Assembly: GCA_903837785.1 (NCBI GenBank)
Contig: CAILVY010000020.1
Span: 1 to 51,077, forward strand
From: Candidatus Hydrogenedentota bacterium
GTDB lineage: Bacteria; Hydrogenedentota; Hydrogenedentia; Hydrogenedentales; CAILVY01
Direction of reading: 5' to 3'
Length of the DNA: 51,077 nucleotides
The notes under the pieces are model-generated. The model was not told the DNA's origin. It searched no databases and saw nothing but the letters and a program-made list of their open reading frames with translations. This document shows, piece by piece, positions 8,678 to 17,502 of the stretch. The translations under genes were made by a program, and so were the position numbers. Every line of letters begins with the position of its first letter. The stretch's first letter is position 1.

Positions 8678-9226
8678 ATGTTGACGCGGACGCAGGCACA
8701 AGCCTATCAGAAGCAAGCGGCGGAGATGCTCGATGCTGCCGATATCATCATCACCCCAGAAGAACGGGCTAACATCGAAGTGGCCGATTTCGGATTGGGC
8801 GAATTCGAGCGCACCGGACTCTTGATCATTACTTATGTCAACACCGACCGCTACTGCGCCAAAGAACTCATCATGCTTCCCGGCATGACCTGTCCTGAAC
8901 ACCGCCATCCGTCCATCGGTGATCAATTGGGCAAGCGGGAAACCTTTCGCTGCCGTACGGGCGAAGTGTACCTCTATGTCGAGGGCGAGCCGACGCAGGA
9001 GTTGCGGGCGAAGGTTCCCGCGGGCAGCACCACGTGCTATACCGTCTTTCACGAGGTCGTGCTGATGCCGGGCGAGCAGTACACGATTCCCCCCAACACG
9101 CTTCATTGGTTTCAGGCAGGCCCGAAAGGCGCGATCGTGTCCGAATTCTCGAGCACGAGCCGCGATGAAGCCGACTTCTTTACGGACAGCCGCATCAGGC
9201 GGATGCCGGAGATAGCCGATGCCTGA
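8678..9226 (+). CDS. D-lyxose/D-mannose ketol-isomerase family cupin
   Basis: Members interconvert D-lyxose and D-xylulose or D-mannose and D-fructose using one divalent metal held in a cupin barrel. The expected metal ligands are visible as His75 and His77 (CPEHRHPS), Glu88 (KRETF) and His143 (TLHWFQAG). The 182-residue length fits the short form of the family. ATG at 8678 is preceded by GAGGAGAG; the frame can be extended to 8615, but without a ribosome-binding site. It lies 20 bases upstream of an SDR epimerase, suggesting sugar or sugar-nucleotide metabolism. No signal peptide is present. Confidence 0.82.
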   Translation: MLTRTQAQAYQKQAAEMLDAADIIITPEERANIEVADFGLGEFERTGLLIITYVNTDRYCAKELIMLPGMTCPEHRHPSIGDQLGKRETFRCRTGEVYLYVEGEPTQELRAKVPAGSTTCYTVFHEVVLMPGEQYTIPPNTLHWFQAGPKGAIVSEFSSTSRDEADFFTDSRIRRMPEIADA

Positions 9227-9246
9227 GCGCCACCCTGGACATCTGA

Positions 9247-10239
9247 ATGACGAACCTGCCCTTTGAGAACAAGCGGATCCTGGTGCTCGGCGGCCTCGGC
9301 TTCATTGGCAGCAATCTGGCCATTCGCTGTTGCGAACTGGGCGGCGCCGTTACGGTCTATGACTCGCTCATGGACCACGGCGGCGGGAATCCGGCCAATA
9401 TCGCCGGGTACGACGGCCGGATGAAGGTCGTTATAAACGATATTCGGGACTATCAATTGGTGAACCGTGTCATTCGCGGCCAGGATCTCATCTTCAACTG
9501 CGCCGGGCACACCTCGCACGGCTATTCGCTCGAGGACCCGTTTCTGGACATTGCAATCAACTGCAAGGGTGCCATGAACGTGCTCGAGTCGCTTCGCAGG
9601 GACAATCCGGAAGCCCGGGTCGTCTATGTGGGCACGAGCACCCAATGCGGCCAGATGATCCAGTGCCCCATCGACGAACGCCATCCCGAATTCCCGCAGG
9701 ACGTGTATTCGGCGAATAAGAGCGTGGCCGAGAAATATCACCTCATCTACCACCGCGTCCACGGGCTCAAGACCGCCGTGATCCGCCTCGCCAATGTCTA
9801 CGGACCGCGCGCCAACATCAAGAGCAGCGACGGGGGCGTCCTCAATTTCTTCATCGGGCTCGCGCTGCGGGGCAAGAACCTCACGATTTACGGCGAAGGC
9901 GGCCAGAAACGCAATATGCTTTACGTGGACGACTGCGTGGACGCATTGATAAGTCTGGCCTGTGACGGAAGTGCGTGGGGCGAAGTCTTCTTCGCCTCGG
10001 GCGACGACGAATGCTCCATCGGCGAATTCGCCCGGCTGGTGGTTGAGGTCATGGGCACGGGCCTGGTCGAGCATGTGCCCTGGCCCGCCGACTGGTCGAA
10101 GATGGACGTGGGCGACGTCTCCATCAGCAATGCAAAAATTAAGGCGCGCCTCGGCTGGCGCCCAAAGACCGATTTGCAGACGGGACTGCGGCAGACCTAC
10201 ACGTTTTTCGAGTCCCGCTTGAAGACCTACCTTCCCTAA
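9247..10239 (+). CDS. NAD-dependent sugar-nucleotide epimerase/dehydratase (extended SDR)
   Basis: A Rossmann fold begins with GGLGFIG at residues 15-21. The catalytic tyrosine and lysine are Tyr154 and Lys158 ([10 protein letters not shown]), with the active-site serine/threonine in VGTSTQCG. The C-terminal half carries YGPRANIK and the substrate-lid motif [13 protein letters not shown]. The 330-residue length suits UDP-glucose 4-epimerase or CDP-paratose 2-epimerase-like enzymes, but the substrate cannot be decided. It follows the isomerase gene closely and precedes the EEP gene, so the three may be one transcript. Confidence 0.83.
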   Translation: MTNLPFENKRILVLGGLGFIGSNLAIRCCELGGAVTVYDSLMDHGGGNPANIAGYDGRMKVVINDIRDYQLVNRVIRGQDLIFNCAGHTSHGYSLEDPFLDIAINCKGAMNVLESLRRDNPEARVVYVGTSTQCGQMIQCPIDERHPEFPQDVYSANKSVAEKYHLIYHRVHGLKTAVIRLANVYGPRANIKSSDGGVLNFFIGLALRGKNLTIYGEGGQKRNMLYVDDCVDALISLACDGSAWGEVFFASGDDECSIGEFARLVVEVMGTGLVEHVPWPADWSKMDVGDVSISNAKIKARLGWRPKTDLQTGLRQTYTFFESRLKTYLP

Positions 10240-10282
10240 GACCGCGGCCGGACCGTTGCGTCCCGCCCAGGAGGAATCCACT

Positions 10283-11284
10283 TTGAAATGGCTGAAACGA
10301 ATTGCGATCGTCCTCGCCGTCCTCATCCTGTTCGGCATCTTTGTCCGCCATGACGGCATCCAGTACGCCATGGCCACCGTGCTCGGCTCGTATGGGAAAC
10401 CTTACTTCAACGCGGACGTCTACTCCGCAGTGGAGAACTGCGGCAGTGCTCCCGCCTGCGGAAGCGGTCCGCTCAAGGTCATGAGTTTCAATGTCTTCTG
10501 CCGAATCTGCGACAAGGGCAGAACCGGTTACCAGCCCTGGGACCAGCGCCTGCCGCATCTGCAGGAACGTATTGCGAAGTACGATCCGGATTTGCTCGGA
10601 CTGCAGGAGCTCGGGGGGCATGCCGATATCGAGGACTTCCTCAAAGCCTTCCCCGGCTATGACTATGTAGCCTATGCGTTCGGGCCATGGATCTACGCGG
10701 ACTGCGCCCTTTTCTACAAAAAAGAGCGCTTCGAGAAGCTCGATTCCGGCCAACTCTGGCTCAGCCCCAAGCCCGAACTTCCCTTTGCGAAGGCCTGGAA
10801 ACTCTCCATGCCGCGCTACGTCAATTGGGCGTATCTTCGCCAGAAGAAGGATGGATTTCAGTTTCTTTACATTAATACGCATTTTGATAATGCCGGTGTC
10901 AATAAAGAACCTGCCGCCCGCTTCTTTGCCCAGACTTTCGGGCCCATCGCCGCCAAGATGCCGGTGATTGTCACGGGCGACTTCAACACGGACAGCACGA
11001 CCACGCGCTACCGCAACCTGCTGGGCGAGGGTCCGGGGAAGCTCGAGGATGCTTATGACCTGGCCAAGTCAAAGGAAATTGTGAGCAATTTCCCCGAAGG
11101 CGCCAAGATCCCCGATCTGGACGAATTCATCGACCCGGTGAAGGCCATTGACCATGTGCTTGTGGGGGGGCCACTTACGAAGACGGTGGCGCGATGGACT
11201 CTCGACTCGACACTTTACGACGACCATCAGCGGCCTTCCGACCACCCCTCAGTCTTTGCGGAAATCGAGTTGAAACTGCGGTGA
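10283..11284 (+). CDS. Membrane-anchored endonuclease/exonuclease/phosphatase (EEP) family protein
   Basis: One hydrophobic segment (residues about 7-20) anchors the protein; the catalytic domain follows from about residue 60. EEP motifs appear in order: VMSFNVF, LLGLQELGG, YINTHFDN, VTGDFNTD and the terminal SDHPSVFAE. Family members cleave phosphodiesters in nucleic acids, sphingomyelin or phosphoinositides; a membrane-anchored form with two cysteines in NCGSAPACGS suggests an extracytoplasmic phospholipid or nucleic acid phosphodiesterase. The start is taken as TTG 10283 because AGGAGGAA at 10269-10276 lies correctly upstream; an earlier TTG at 10256 would bury that site. 333 residues. Confidence 0.8.
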   Translation: MKWLKRIAIVLAVLILFGIFVRHDGIQYAMATVLGSYGKPYFNADVYSAVENCGSAPACGSGPLKVMSFNVFCRICDKGRTGYQPWDQRLPHLQERIAKYDPDLLGLQELGGHADIEDFLKAFPGYDYVAYAFGPWIYADCALFYKKERFEKLDSGQLWLSPKPELPFAKAWKLSMPRYVNWAYLRQKKDGFQFLYINTHFDNAGVNKEPAARFFAQTFGPIAAKMPVIVTGDFNTDSTTTRYRNLLGEGPGKLEDAYDLAKSKEIVSNFPEGAKIPDLDEFIDPVKAIDHVLVGGPLTKTVARWTLDSTLYDDHQRPSDHPSVFAEIELKLR

Positions 11285-11345
11285 ATCCAAATGCTTCGAG
11301 GCGCAGTCTATACGCTGGTCATTCAATCGAAGAAAGGAGAGTAAC

Positions 11346-11765
11346 ATGACCCGTTCGAGCATCTTTACGTTGATTGCGGTGGTGGCCGTGGCCGGCCTGG
11401 TGTTTGGGTGCGCTGGCATGAAGAAGGTCAGCAACGAAGACCAGATCAAGGCGCAGATCAAGGGCCTGGAAGACGCCCTGAAAGCCAAGGATGTGAAGAA
11501 GGCCCTCACGTTCGTGGCCGATGATTTCGATCAGCCGGACTTGGGCGACAAGGCCAAGCTGGAAGAACTCATTCAAATGGGTATCGACATGGGATACACC
11601 GACGACGGCACGCTTGATCTCACGAACGCGAAGTTCGAGGTCACCGGCGACAAGGCCACAGCCGGCCCGATCGACGCGAGCAGCGCGGCGGGTTCCGTTA
11701 CGGTTCAGGTTGAGTTCAAGAAGGTCAATGGCAAGTGGTTGGCCACCGGCGGCGGCGAGTTCTAA
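11346..11765 (+). CDS. Small lipoprotein, possibly NTF2-like
   Basis: A 139-residue protein with a lipobox ending in Cys22 (VFGCAG), so it is predicted to be a membrane-anchored lipoprotein. The mature part begins with charged helices (QIKGLEDALKAKDVKKA) and ends in strands, and WLATGGGEF at the C terminus resembles SnoaL/NTF2-like proteins, which often bind small ligands. The family assignment is weak. AAAGGAGAG precedes the ATG. It is followed by a strong bidirectional hairpin. Confidence 0.65.
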   Translation: MTRSSIFTLIAVVAVAGLVFGCAGMKKVSNEDQIKAQIKGLEDALKAKDVKKALTFVADDFDQPDLGDKAKLEELIQMGIDMGYTDDGTLDLTNAKFEVTGDKATAGPIDASSAAGSVTVQVEFKKVNGKWLATGGGEF

Positions 11766-11802
11766 GCCCCTCCGCACGGCAATTCTTCACACGAGAGAGT
11801 CA

Positions 11803-11843
11803 ATCGGCCGCTCACAGCCCCCGGCGGGTTGCGAGCGGCCGAT
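11803..11843. terminator. Bidirectional hairpin between convergent genes
   Basis: A perfect 11-bp inverted repeat (ATCGGCCGCTC at 11803-11813 and GAGCGGCCGAT at 11833-11843) with a 19-base loop lies between the lipoprotein stop and the stop of the convergent glycosyltransferase gene. A modest T-rich run follows on the + strand. Confidence 0.65.
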
Positions 11844-11858
11844 GTTCTGTTCCCAGTC

Positions 11859-13121
11859 TCAGGCGGGCTTTCGTGCCTTGATAATCAGCTCGGCCCCCAG
11901 AATGTAGCGATAGGCCTCGACGGTGAGCCCCATCCCCTCGAGACGCCGCACAAGCTTCTCAAACGTGTAATGGGTGATGTGTTCTTCAGCATAGCCCGTT
12001 GGCTTGAGCTTGCCGTAGAGCCATTCGATCAACGGCCACTGCCAGCCGCCGTAATCCGGCGTGCCAAGGATGAGTGCGCCGCCCGGCTCGACACATCGGA
12101 CCAGTTCCGCGAAGATCGCGTCGCTTTCCTCGATATGTTCAATCACCTCGGAGGAGATGACCACTTCGAAGGATGCATCCCGGAAGGGCAGGGCGAAGGT
12201 GCTGGCGTTCACGAGCCGCCGTCCCCGCCGGCGCATGAAGCGCAGCTTGCGCAACTGGAGGTCCAGGCCGACAATCTGCGGAGCGCCGTTCAGTATCTGG
12301 GTGGAGCCGCAGCCGGCGTCGAGTACGCGCAGTTTGTCCTCGAGGAAGCCCAGGATGATGCGGTAGCGCTCCCGCTGCCAATAGCGCTGCAAGGGAACCA
12401 GGCCGTTGAAGGCGCGGTTGTCGTAGTCCGCGCTGGCGATGCTGTTGCGCAGGGACCACATCTTGCACAGCACCACGAGGTAGTCGCGGCCGAATCGCAG
12501 CAGGCGTGCGTGCGTCTTCCCGTGGCGCCGCGGGAGGTAGTGGAAGGGGATCTCCTTCACCTGATAGCCCTCACAGAAGGCCTTCACGAGGATCTCCTGA
12601 AGCACGGCATAGGTTGAGAATTCGAGCTTCAGCGCCGCCACCGCCTTGCGGTGATAGAGCCGGAAGCCACTGGAGAGATCGTGCACCGGCAAGTCCAGGA
12701 TGCCGCGGAACACCCGGTTGAGTGTCCCGCTGAGGATCTTCCTGGACCAAGGCATCGCGCCGTAGCCCTGCTTGACGTAGCGCGAGGCGATCACAATCTC
12801 GGCCTGATGCCGCATTTCGTAGAGGTACTTCAGGATTGCCGGGTGATGCGACATGTCCGCATCGAGCGTGATGATATATGTGGATTCGATGTCCTCGAAG
12901 GCCGTCTTGATCGCGCCACCGTAACCCGTGCCTCGCTGCCGGAGGACGCGCGCGCCGAAACGTTTGGCCTGGGCTTCCGTTCCGTCGGTTGACCCGCCGT
13001 CCACCACATAGACCTCAGCCGGGATTTCGAGACCCTTCAGCACCGCGTTGACCTGCGGTAACAGGAGTTGCAGGTTCTCCGCTTCATTCAGGCAAGGGAC
13101 TACGACGGCGATCGTTTCCAT
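11859..13121 (-). CDS. GT2 glycosyltransferase fused to a class I methyltransferase
   Basis: Residues 1-225 are a DPM1-like family 2 glycosyltransferase with VVDGGSTDGT at 39-48, the DAD nucleotide-sugar motif at 87-89 and SSGFRLYH near 150. Residues about 255-415 are an AdoMet-dependent methyltransferase with VLDAGCGS at 266-273, an acidic ribose-binding loop (IVGLDLQL) and VISSEVIEH. There is no membrane helix, so it should work at the inner face, probably on a polyprenyl-phosphate or cell-surface sugar. The fusion suggests that the transferred sugar or its acceptor is methylated. ATG at 13121 fits the GT2 N terminus. It is separated from the upstream SPFH genes by a terminator and has its own candidate promoter. 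Confidence 0.85.
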   Translation of the reverse strand: METIAVVVPCLNEAENLQLLLPQVNAVLKGLEIPAEVYVVDGGSTDGTEAQAKRFGARVLRQRGTGYGGAIKTAFEDIESTYIITLDADMSHHPAILKYLYEMRHQAEIVIASRYVKQGYGAMPWSRKILSGTLNRVFRGILDLPVHDLSSGFRLYHRKAVAALKLEFSTYAVLQEILVKAFCEGYQVKEIPFHYLPRRHGKTHARLLRFGRDYLVVLCKMWSLRNSIASADYDNRAFNGLVPLQRYWQRERYRIILGFLEDKLRVLDAGCGSTQILNGAPQIVGLDLQLRKLRFMRRRGRRLVNASTFALPFRDASFEVVISSEVIEHIEESDAIFAELVRCVEPGGALILGTPDYGGWQWPLIEWLYGKLKPTGYAEEHITHYTFEKLVRRLEGMGLTVEAYRYILGAELIIKARKPA

Positions 13122-13148
13122 TGGGCTTTTTCCCCATCACCGGCACAG

Positions 13149-13178
13149 AGTATCCAATAATCTGCCAGCAGGTATCAA
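13149..13178 (-). promoter_or_regulatory. Candidate promoter for the GT2-methyltransferase gene
   Basis: On the minus strand TTGATA (13178-13173), an 18-base spacer and GATACT (13154-13149) lie 28 bases before the ATG at 13121. Confidence 0.4.
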
Positions 13179-13187
13179 TCAAACACA

Positions 13188-13229
13188 CGCGGTGCGAAGG
13201 CCGTGCTCGTGGCCGATCTTCGCACCGCG
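13188..13229. terminator. Terminator hairpin downstream of the SPFH operon
   Basis: A perfect 12-bp stem (CGCGGTGCGAAG at 13188-13199 with CTTCGCACCGCG at 13218-13229) encloses 18 bases. On the minus strand it falls just after the SPFH lipoprotein stop and is followed by a T/G-rich run; on the + strand TTTT follows. Confidence 0.7.
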
Positions 13230-13251
13230 TTTTGAGTCATCCGGAGAAGAT

Positions 13252-14331
13252 CTACTTCTTGGCGTTCGCTTCGGCCTTTCCGGGCGCCTGGGCGTCCTGT
13301 CCCAACGCCGTCAGCCCGTACATGTCCAGCAGGGCGTTGATGTTCGTCGAGCGCACGTCAAAGCCCTCGCCCATGGGCACGAGCAGGATCTTCTTCCCGG
13401 CCAGGGCCTCGGTGATGGCCAGCTTGACCACCGCCTCGCCGCCCGCGCCGGAGAGCGCCTCGTTCATCTTGCGGACCCCCTCGGCATCGGCCAAACCTTC
13501 GGCCTTGATGGCCTCGGCGCGCTTTTCTTCCTGTTTGTAGTTGGCGTCGGCCTGGATCACCGCCTGCTTATACTTGCCGTCCGCTTCCGCCATGACCTTC
13601 GAGACTTCGCCCTTGGCCTCTTCGACATTCGCGCGATTCTCTTCTTCCGTGGCCCGTTTTGTCGAGCGCGCTTTCTCCACCCGCTGCTCGGCGACCTTGC
13701 GTTCTTCGATGGCCTTCTGGTACTCCGGATTGAAGCGGTAGTCGCTGGTGCCCACGTTCTCCACGACCACGCCGTACGGATTCAGGATCTCGTTGAGCGC
13801 CGTGATCACCTCCTTGGATTTCTCGGTGCGCTTGTCGGCGAGGTAGAAGTCCTCCGTGTTCAACTCCCCGAAGATGTCGCGGGGCTTGCTCCGCGTCACG
13901 GTTCGAATGACATTCTCCTTCAGTTCATCCATGTTCGTGGCGACATCCCGGAGAATCAGGGGCGCCTTCTCCGGCTCGATGCGCCAAGACACCACAATGT
14001 CCAGGCTGATATCGTTTCCGTCGACAGTCTTGAAGAGGAGGTCGTCGCGGCCGCGGCGATCGCCCTTCGTTTCGGCACTGCTCATGTCCAGCACGTTCAG
14101 CCGGGTGTCGAATGTGTGCCAATCGCTGAGGAACGGCACGAAGAAGTACGTCGAGCCCGGAGGATAGATCTTGTCTTCGACGCCTTTGGGCCCAAAGAGC
14201 GGGAGTTTGCGCGTGCGGACGCCCACTTCCGTGGGGCCGGTCGAGTAGGGCATGCAGCCCGAAATCACGGTGAGGGCGAGTCCAAGCGCACAGCACCGGA
14301 CGAAGTGGTTGAGTTTCATATGCCTATTCAT
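13252..14331 (-). CDS. SPFH/band 7 domain lipoprotein
   Basis: A 359-residue protein with a lipobox at Cys26 (VISGCMPY), so an SPFH-domain protein tethered by a lipid instead of a transmembrane helix. The SPFH core runs from about residue 30 to 210 with GELNTEDFY in its middle, followed by a long Ala/Glu/Lys coiled coil and a C-terminal region like HflC/HflK. SPFH proteins build large ring or dome assemblies that organise membrane domains and proteases. ATG at 14331 overlaps the upstream SPFH stop (ATGA) and has AGGAGG upstream, so it is preferred over the longer open frame. Confidence 0.82.
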   Translation of the reverse strand: MNRHMKLNHFVRCCALGLALTVISGCMPYSTGPTEVGVRTRKLPLFGPKGVEDKIYPPGSTYFFVPFLSDWHTFDTRLNVLDMSSAETKGDRRGRDDLLFKTVDGNDISLDIVVSWRIEPEKAPLILRDVATNMDELKENVIRTVTRSKPRDIFGELNTEDFYLADKRTEKSKEVITALNEILNPYGVVVENVGTSDYRFNPEYQKAIEERKVAEQRVEKARSTKRATEEENRANVEEAKGEVSKVMAEADGKYKQAVIQADANYKQEEKRAEAIKAEGLADAEGVRKMNEALSGAGGEAVVKLAITEALAGKKILLVPMGEGFDVRSTNINALLDMYGLTALGQDAQAPGKAEANAKK

Positions 14332-15545
14332 TTGCCTGCCTCCTGCGGGGTCGGGACCGGGGCTGCCGCCGCTTCCGGGGCGGGCGGCGGCGGGGGAGAG
14401 GGTGCGAGGGCGCCGGGCGCCAAGGGCGGCAGCGCCTCCTTCGGGCCGCCTTCCGTTACGCCGAAGAGGGTCAGAAGCGACTTCAGGTCGAGCGGATTCA
14501 CGCCGTGTTCCCCTCCGCTGGGCACCACGACGCATTCCAGGCCTTCGAGCACCTTGGCCATCTCAAGAGCGACTTTCCGGTCGTTCCCCGCGAGCTGCAT
14601 GGCCTCATTCTTCAGTTGGGTTGCCTGCGCTTCCGCGGTCTTCACGAGCAATGTGGCCTCGGCAGACTTCTTGCGCGTATACAGTTCCTTCTCGGCCTCT
14701 TTCTCGATCTTGTAGGCGTTGCCCTCCTCCAGCGTCACCTTAACCATCATCTCGCCCTCCATCTTCACTTTCTTCGTGGCCGCCTCTTCCGTGTTGGCTT
14801 TGGCTTCCGCCTGATTCTTGAACACGAGCTGATCCTGGAGCTTCTTCGCTTCGATGCTCTTCTGGATCTCATCGCTGTACTTGAAATAGCGCACGAGCAC
14901 CTGATCCAGCTTCAAGCCCTTGGGCTCCAGTTCCGCATTGAGCGCGGTCTTGGCTTTCTCCGCCTTGTCCACCCGTTCCTTGCTGTTGTAGAAGTCCTCG
15001 GTGTTTAACTCGCCGAGCGCCTGCTTCAAGAAGGGCTCCGCCTTCGGCTGGATGCCGTTTGTGAGATAGAGCAGGCCCGGCCCCAGCGTCGTCATCAGCT
15101 TGTACGGATCCGTGATGCGATAGAGGATTGTGACGTCCACGTCCACAAAGAAGCCGTCGGAGGTCTGTATCTTCGCCGCGCGATCGTACATGTGCGAAGG
15201 CGACCCATGGGCGGTCGATTCCGTCGAGGTCAGTTCGAGCACCTGGACGTGCCGGGGAAAGCGGTGCATCCGTTCCATGCCGAACGGCTTCAGGAACCAG
15301 TAACCGGGCGTGTAAATCTTCGTGTGAATGCCCCGGTCCACGCCAACCTTCACTTCCTTGATGCCGTACTCGTTCGGCGCGACGTAGACCAGCATCGACG
15401 CCATGCCGATGAGCACAATTACGAGGAGGATGAAGCCCAAAAAGAGCGCCACCCCGATCTTCGGGATACGTGTTCGGGAGACCTGGCGCATCGCGTCTCC
15501 CACGAAGTCCGGTCCCAATGGGCTTCCGTGCGGTCGTTGCAGCAT
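14328..15545 (-). CDS. SPFH/band 7 domain membrane protein (HflC/HflK-like)
   Basis: A 405-residue protein with a hydrophobic anchor near residues 30-52 after a basic N terminus, then an SPFH domain (about 53-230) including GELNTEDFY, a long charged coiled coil (about 230-330) and a Pro/Ala-rich tail. It shares the GELNTEDFY segment and domain order with the lipoprotein encoded immediately downstream, so the two probably descend from a duplication and may co-assemble as HflK and HflC do. GGAAGGGG precedes the ATG at 15545, and a near-consensus promoter lies 26 bases upstream. Confidence 0.83.
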   Translation of the reverse strand: MLQRPHGSPLGPDFVGDAMRQVSRTRIPKIGVALFLGFILLVIVLIGMASMLVYVAPNEYGIKEVKVGVDRGIHTKIYTPGYWFLKPFGMERMHRFPRHVQVLELTSTESTAHGSPSHMYDRAAKIQTSDGFFVDVDVTILYRITDPYKLMTTLGPGLLYLTNGIQPKAEPFLKQALGELNTEDFYNSKERVDKAEKAKTALNAELEPKGLKLDQVLVRYFKYSDEIQKSIEAKKLQDQLVFKNQAEAKANTEEAATKKVKMEGEMMVKVTLEEGNAYKIEKEAEKELYTRKKSAEATLLVKTAEAQATQLKNEAMQLAGNDRKVALEMAKVLEGLECVVVPSGGEHGVNPLDLKSLLTLFGVTEGGPKEALPPLAPGALAPSPPPPPAPEAAAAPVPTPQEAGK

Positions 15546-15571
15546 GTGCGTTCCCCTTCCTGTTTTCCGTT

Positions 15572-15600
15572 AGCCTAGCACCCGGCCTGTAGACTGTCAA
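15572..15600 (-). promoter_or_regulatory. Promoter of the SPFH operon
   Basis: On the minus strand a perfect TTGACA (15600-15595), exactly 17 bases, and TAGGCT (15577-15572), 26 bases before the start codon. Confidence 0.6.
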
Positions 15601-15766
15601 AATGCGCAGTTCCGGGGAATTCTACCCCTCGGGCGGCCGCTTTATTCGATTCGGAAGGAAACAATGCGCCGGGCTCTCCTGGGTGCCATATGCATTGGAA
15701 TGGGATACTCTATAGGGAACGGTCCTGACCAGGGCAGGGAACCACCGCCTCGAGGAGGCTCCGACG

Positions 15767-16294
15767 ATGGAATCTGACAACGATACGATTGCACGAATGT
15801 TTGTCGCCGCAGTCAGGGGCGCAGTCGAGCAGGAACAACGCCGGCTGTCGCACTCGTTGCGGCAACTCTCCGACGAGGCGGTTTGGACGAAGCCCAGCCC
15901 GCAAGTGAACTGCGTGGGCAACATTGTCCTGCATCTCCTGGGCAATCTGCGGCAGTGGTTCCTGCACGGCCTCGGGGGCGAGCCAAATGTGCGCAACCGG
16001 CCCGCCGAGTTCGAGAACGTGCCGCCGATTCCCAAACAACAGCTACAGAACGACCTCGACGAGCTGTTCGCGCGCATCGGGACACTTCTGGACGGGGTGA
16101 CGGCCGACACGCTTGTCCAGCGGCGGCGCATTCAGGGCTGGAACAAGTCACTGCTGGAAGCCATCTACAGCACGGTCAACCACCTGGAAGGGCACTCGCT
16201 CCAGGTCGCCTACATCACGCATCTGCTCGTGGGCGAGGCCTACGAGCCCTTCTGGCGGCCGCAAAGCGTAGAGGAGGGCGCCCCAAAGCCCTGA
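15767..16294 (+). CDS. DinB-like (DUF1572-type) four-helix protein
   Basis: A 175-residue, all-helical cytosolic protein. VGNIVLHLLGNLRQW near residue 50 and NHLEGHSLQVAYITHLL near 138-154 match the conserved His-containing helices of DUF1572, a branch of the DinB/YfiT metal-binding superfamily. Some members are metal-dependent thiol transferases or hydrolases, but the activity of this branch is not established. It is divergent from the SPFH operon and convergent with the DUF1080 gene. Confidence 0.75.
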   Translation: MESDNDTIARMFVAAVRGAVEQEQRRLSHSLRQLSDEAVWTKPSPQVNCVGNIVLHLLGNLRQWFLHGLGGEPNVRNRPAEFENVPPIPKQQLQNDLDELFARIGTLLDGVTADTLVQRRRIQGWNKSLLEAIYSTVNHLEGHSLQVAYITHLLVGEAYEPFWRPQSVEEGAPKP

Positions 16295-16344
16295 TGCCCG
16301 GGCCCCATTGCGTTTCCGCCTGGCCGCAGGGAAGGGACGCGGGA

Positions 16345-17136
16345 TTACTTCTTCACCTCGTAATCGAGGGGCTGCTCGGTCAACGCCCGGAGTTCGATGT
16401 TCCGGATGGCGCCGGCCGTCTGCCACGTGGCGATGCCCATGGGGACGCAGGGTTCGATCTCCCAGCGGATACCGATGCGGTGGTTTGTCGTGACGACATC
16501 CACGATCTTCCGGTCGTCGAGCCAGGCCTCGATCTTCTCGCCGTAGACGCGCACGCGCACGTGGTACCACTGCTTGTTCGTGAACTCGATCGTGCGCGTG
16601 GTCATGTTGTTTGCGGCATCCCCATAGTCAATGCTGGAAAGGCCGACGACAGAGCCGCCCCATCCCCCGAGAATCAGTGAGCAGGGGTCGGCATTGACAG
16701 GGAACGTCAGCCCGCAGAAGAAGTCTTCGCCCTCGTCACGCATGGCTTCGAGGCTGACTTCGTAGTTCATCCGAATCAGGGGACCGCGCCACGTGACGCC
16801 GGTCATGTCATTCCCCTTGTCCAGATGGAGGATGCAGTTCTCCACCCGGACCGCGCCCTTGCCGTAGAAGTCCGCGACGTGCCAGTCGGCGCTTTCGCGT
16901 AGCGGGCCCGGTTTCGCTTTGCCATCCGCGTCCAGGTTGTGGCGCATTCCGAAGCCGGCCACGCGTTCGGTCTTCTCGGGTTTCACGTTGGGCTCGGGTT
17001 GCTTGCCCGATTCCGCGCGGCCGCCATGGCAGGCCAGGAGTCCGCACCCGAGAGAGAGCAGGAGGGCCGCTGCAACGCAGTTCAGGTTCTGCATCCGGAA
17101 TCCGGCAAAGCGGTGGCGAGCGGCGGGTTCGTTCAT
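16345..17136 (-). CDS. Lipoprotein with a DUF1080 (3-keto-disaccharide hydrolase-like) LamG fold
   Basis: A hydrophobic N terminus leads to a lipobox at Cys36 (GLLACHGG). After a Glu/Lys/Pro linker, residues about 65-260 form a concanavalin-like sandwich with the DUF1080 pattern KQWYHVRVRVYGEKIEAW and LDDRKIVDV. DUF1080 proteins are abundant in Planctomycetes and relatives, and some hydrolyse 3-keto-glycosides or bind glycans. The long open frame extends 100 codons further upstream, but ATG at 17136 with AAGGA upstream gives a credible signal peptide. No partner oxidoreductase adjoins it. Confidence 0.75.
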   Translation of the reverse strand: MNEPAARHRFAGFRMQNLNCVAAALLLSLGCGLLACHGGRAESGKQPEPNVKPEKTERVAGFGMRHNLDADGKAKPGPLRESADWHVADFYGKGAVRVENCILHLDKGNDMTGVTWRGPLIRMNYEVSLEAMRDEGEDFFCGLTFPVNADPCSLILGGWGGSVVGLSSIDYGDAANNMTTRTIEFTNKQWYHVRVRVYGEKIEAWLDDRKIVDVVTTNHRIGIRWEIEPCVPMGIATWQTAGAIRNIELRALTEQPLDYEVKK

Positions 17137-17502
17137 CTTGATGATCCTTATTCGGGCTGTCTTTCGGGAATCAGCATCTTTTCGGACGGATGTTCGCGCG
17201 GACAAGACAGTAACATCTCCGGCAGGTCCGAGAAAAGGGGCAGAAGGAGACCGCCTTGCTTTGTCCAGGGATCCGGGAGATAATACAAGCGCTGGCGGTC
17301 GGCAAAGAGGGCAACTAACAGCCGCAACGGGGGTTCGGCATATGCCAGACAGAGCTTCAGCCGCAGTTGGGGAGTCCTTCCACTTGTCCACCCCCGTGTC
17401 TGCTTTCCCGCCCCCGAGGGACGGGTGTTTCCGCATAAAGCTTGCCGGCGTCCGCGGACGCCACAGGGACGAAAGCAGGACGGGTTGCGGGAAGGACGAT
17501 CC
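17137..17502. other. 366-bp divergent intergenic region
   Basis: Separates the DUF1080 lipoprotein (leftwards) from the cNMP-binding protein (rightwards). Open frames here have no protein-like features. No clear promoter on the + strand; on the minus strand a weak TTGTCC near 17207 is followed by an AAAGAT-like box. No repeats or RNA gene recognised. Confidence 0.35.
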
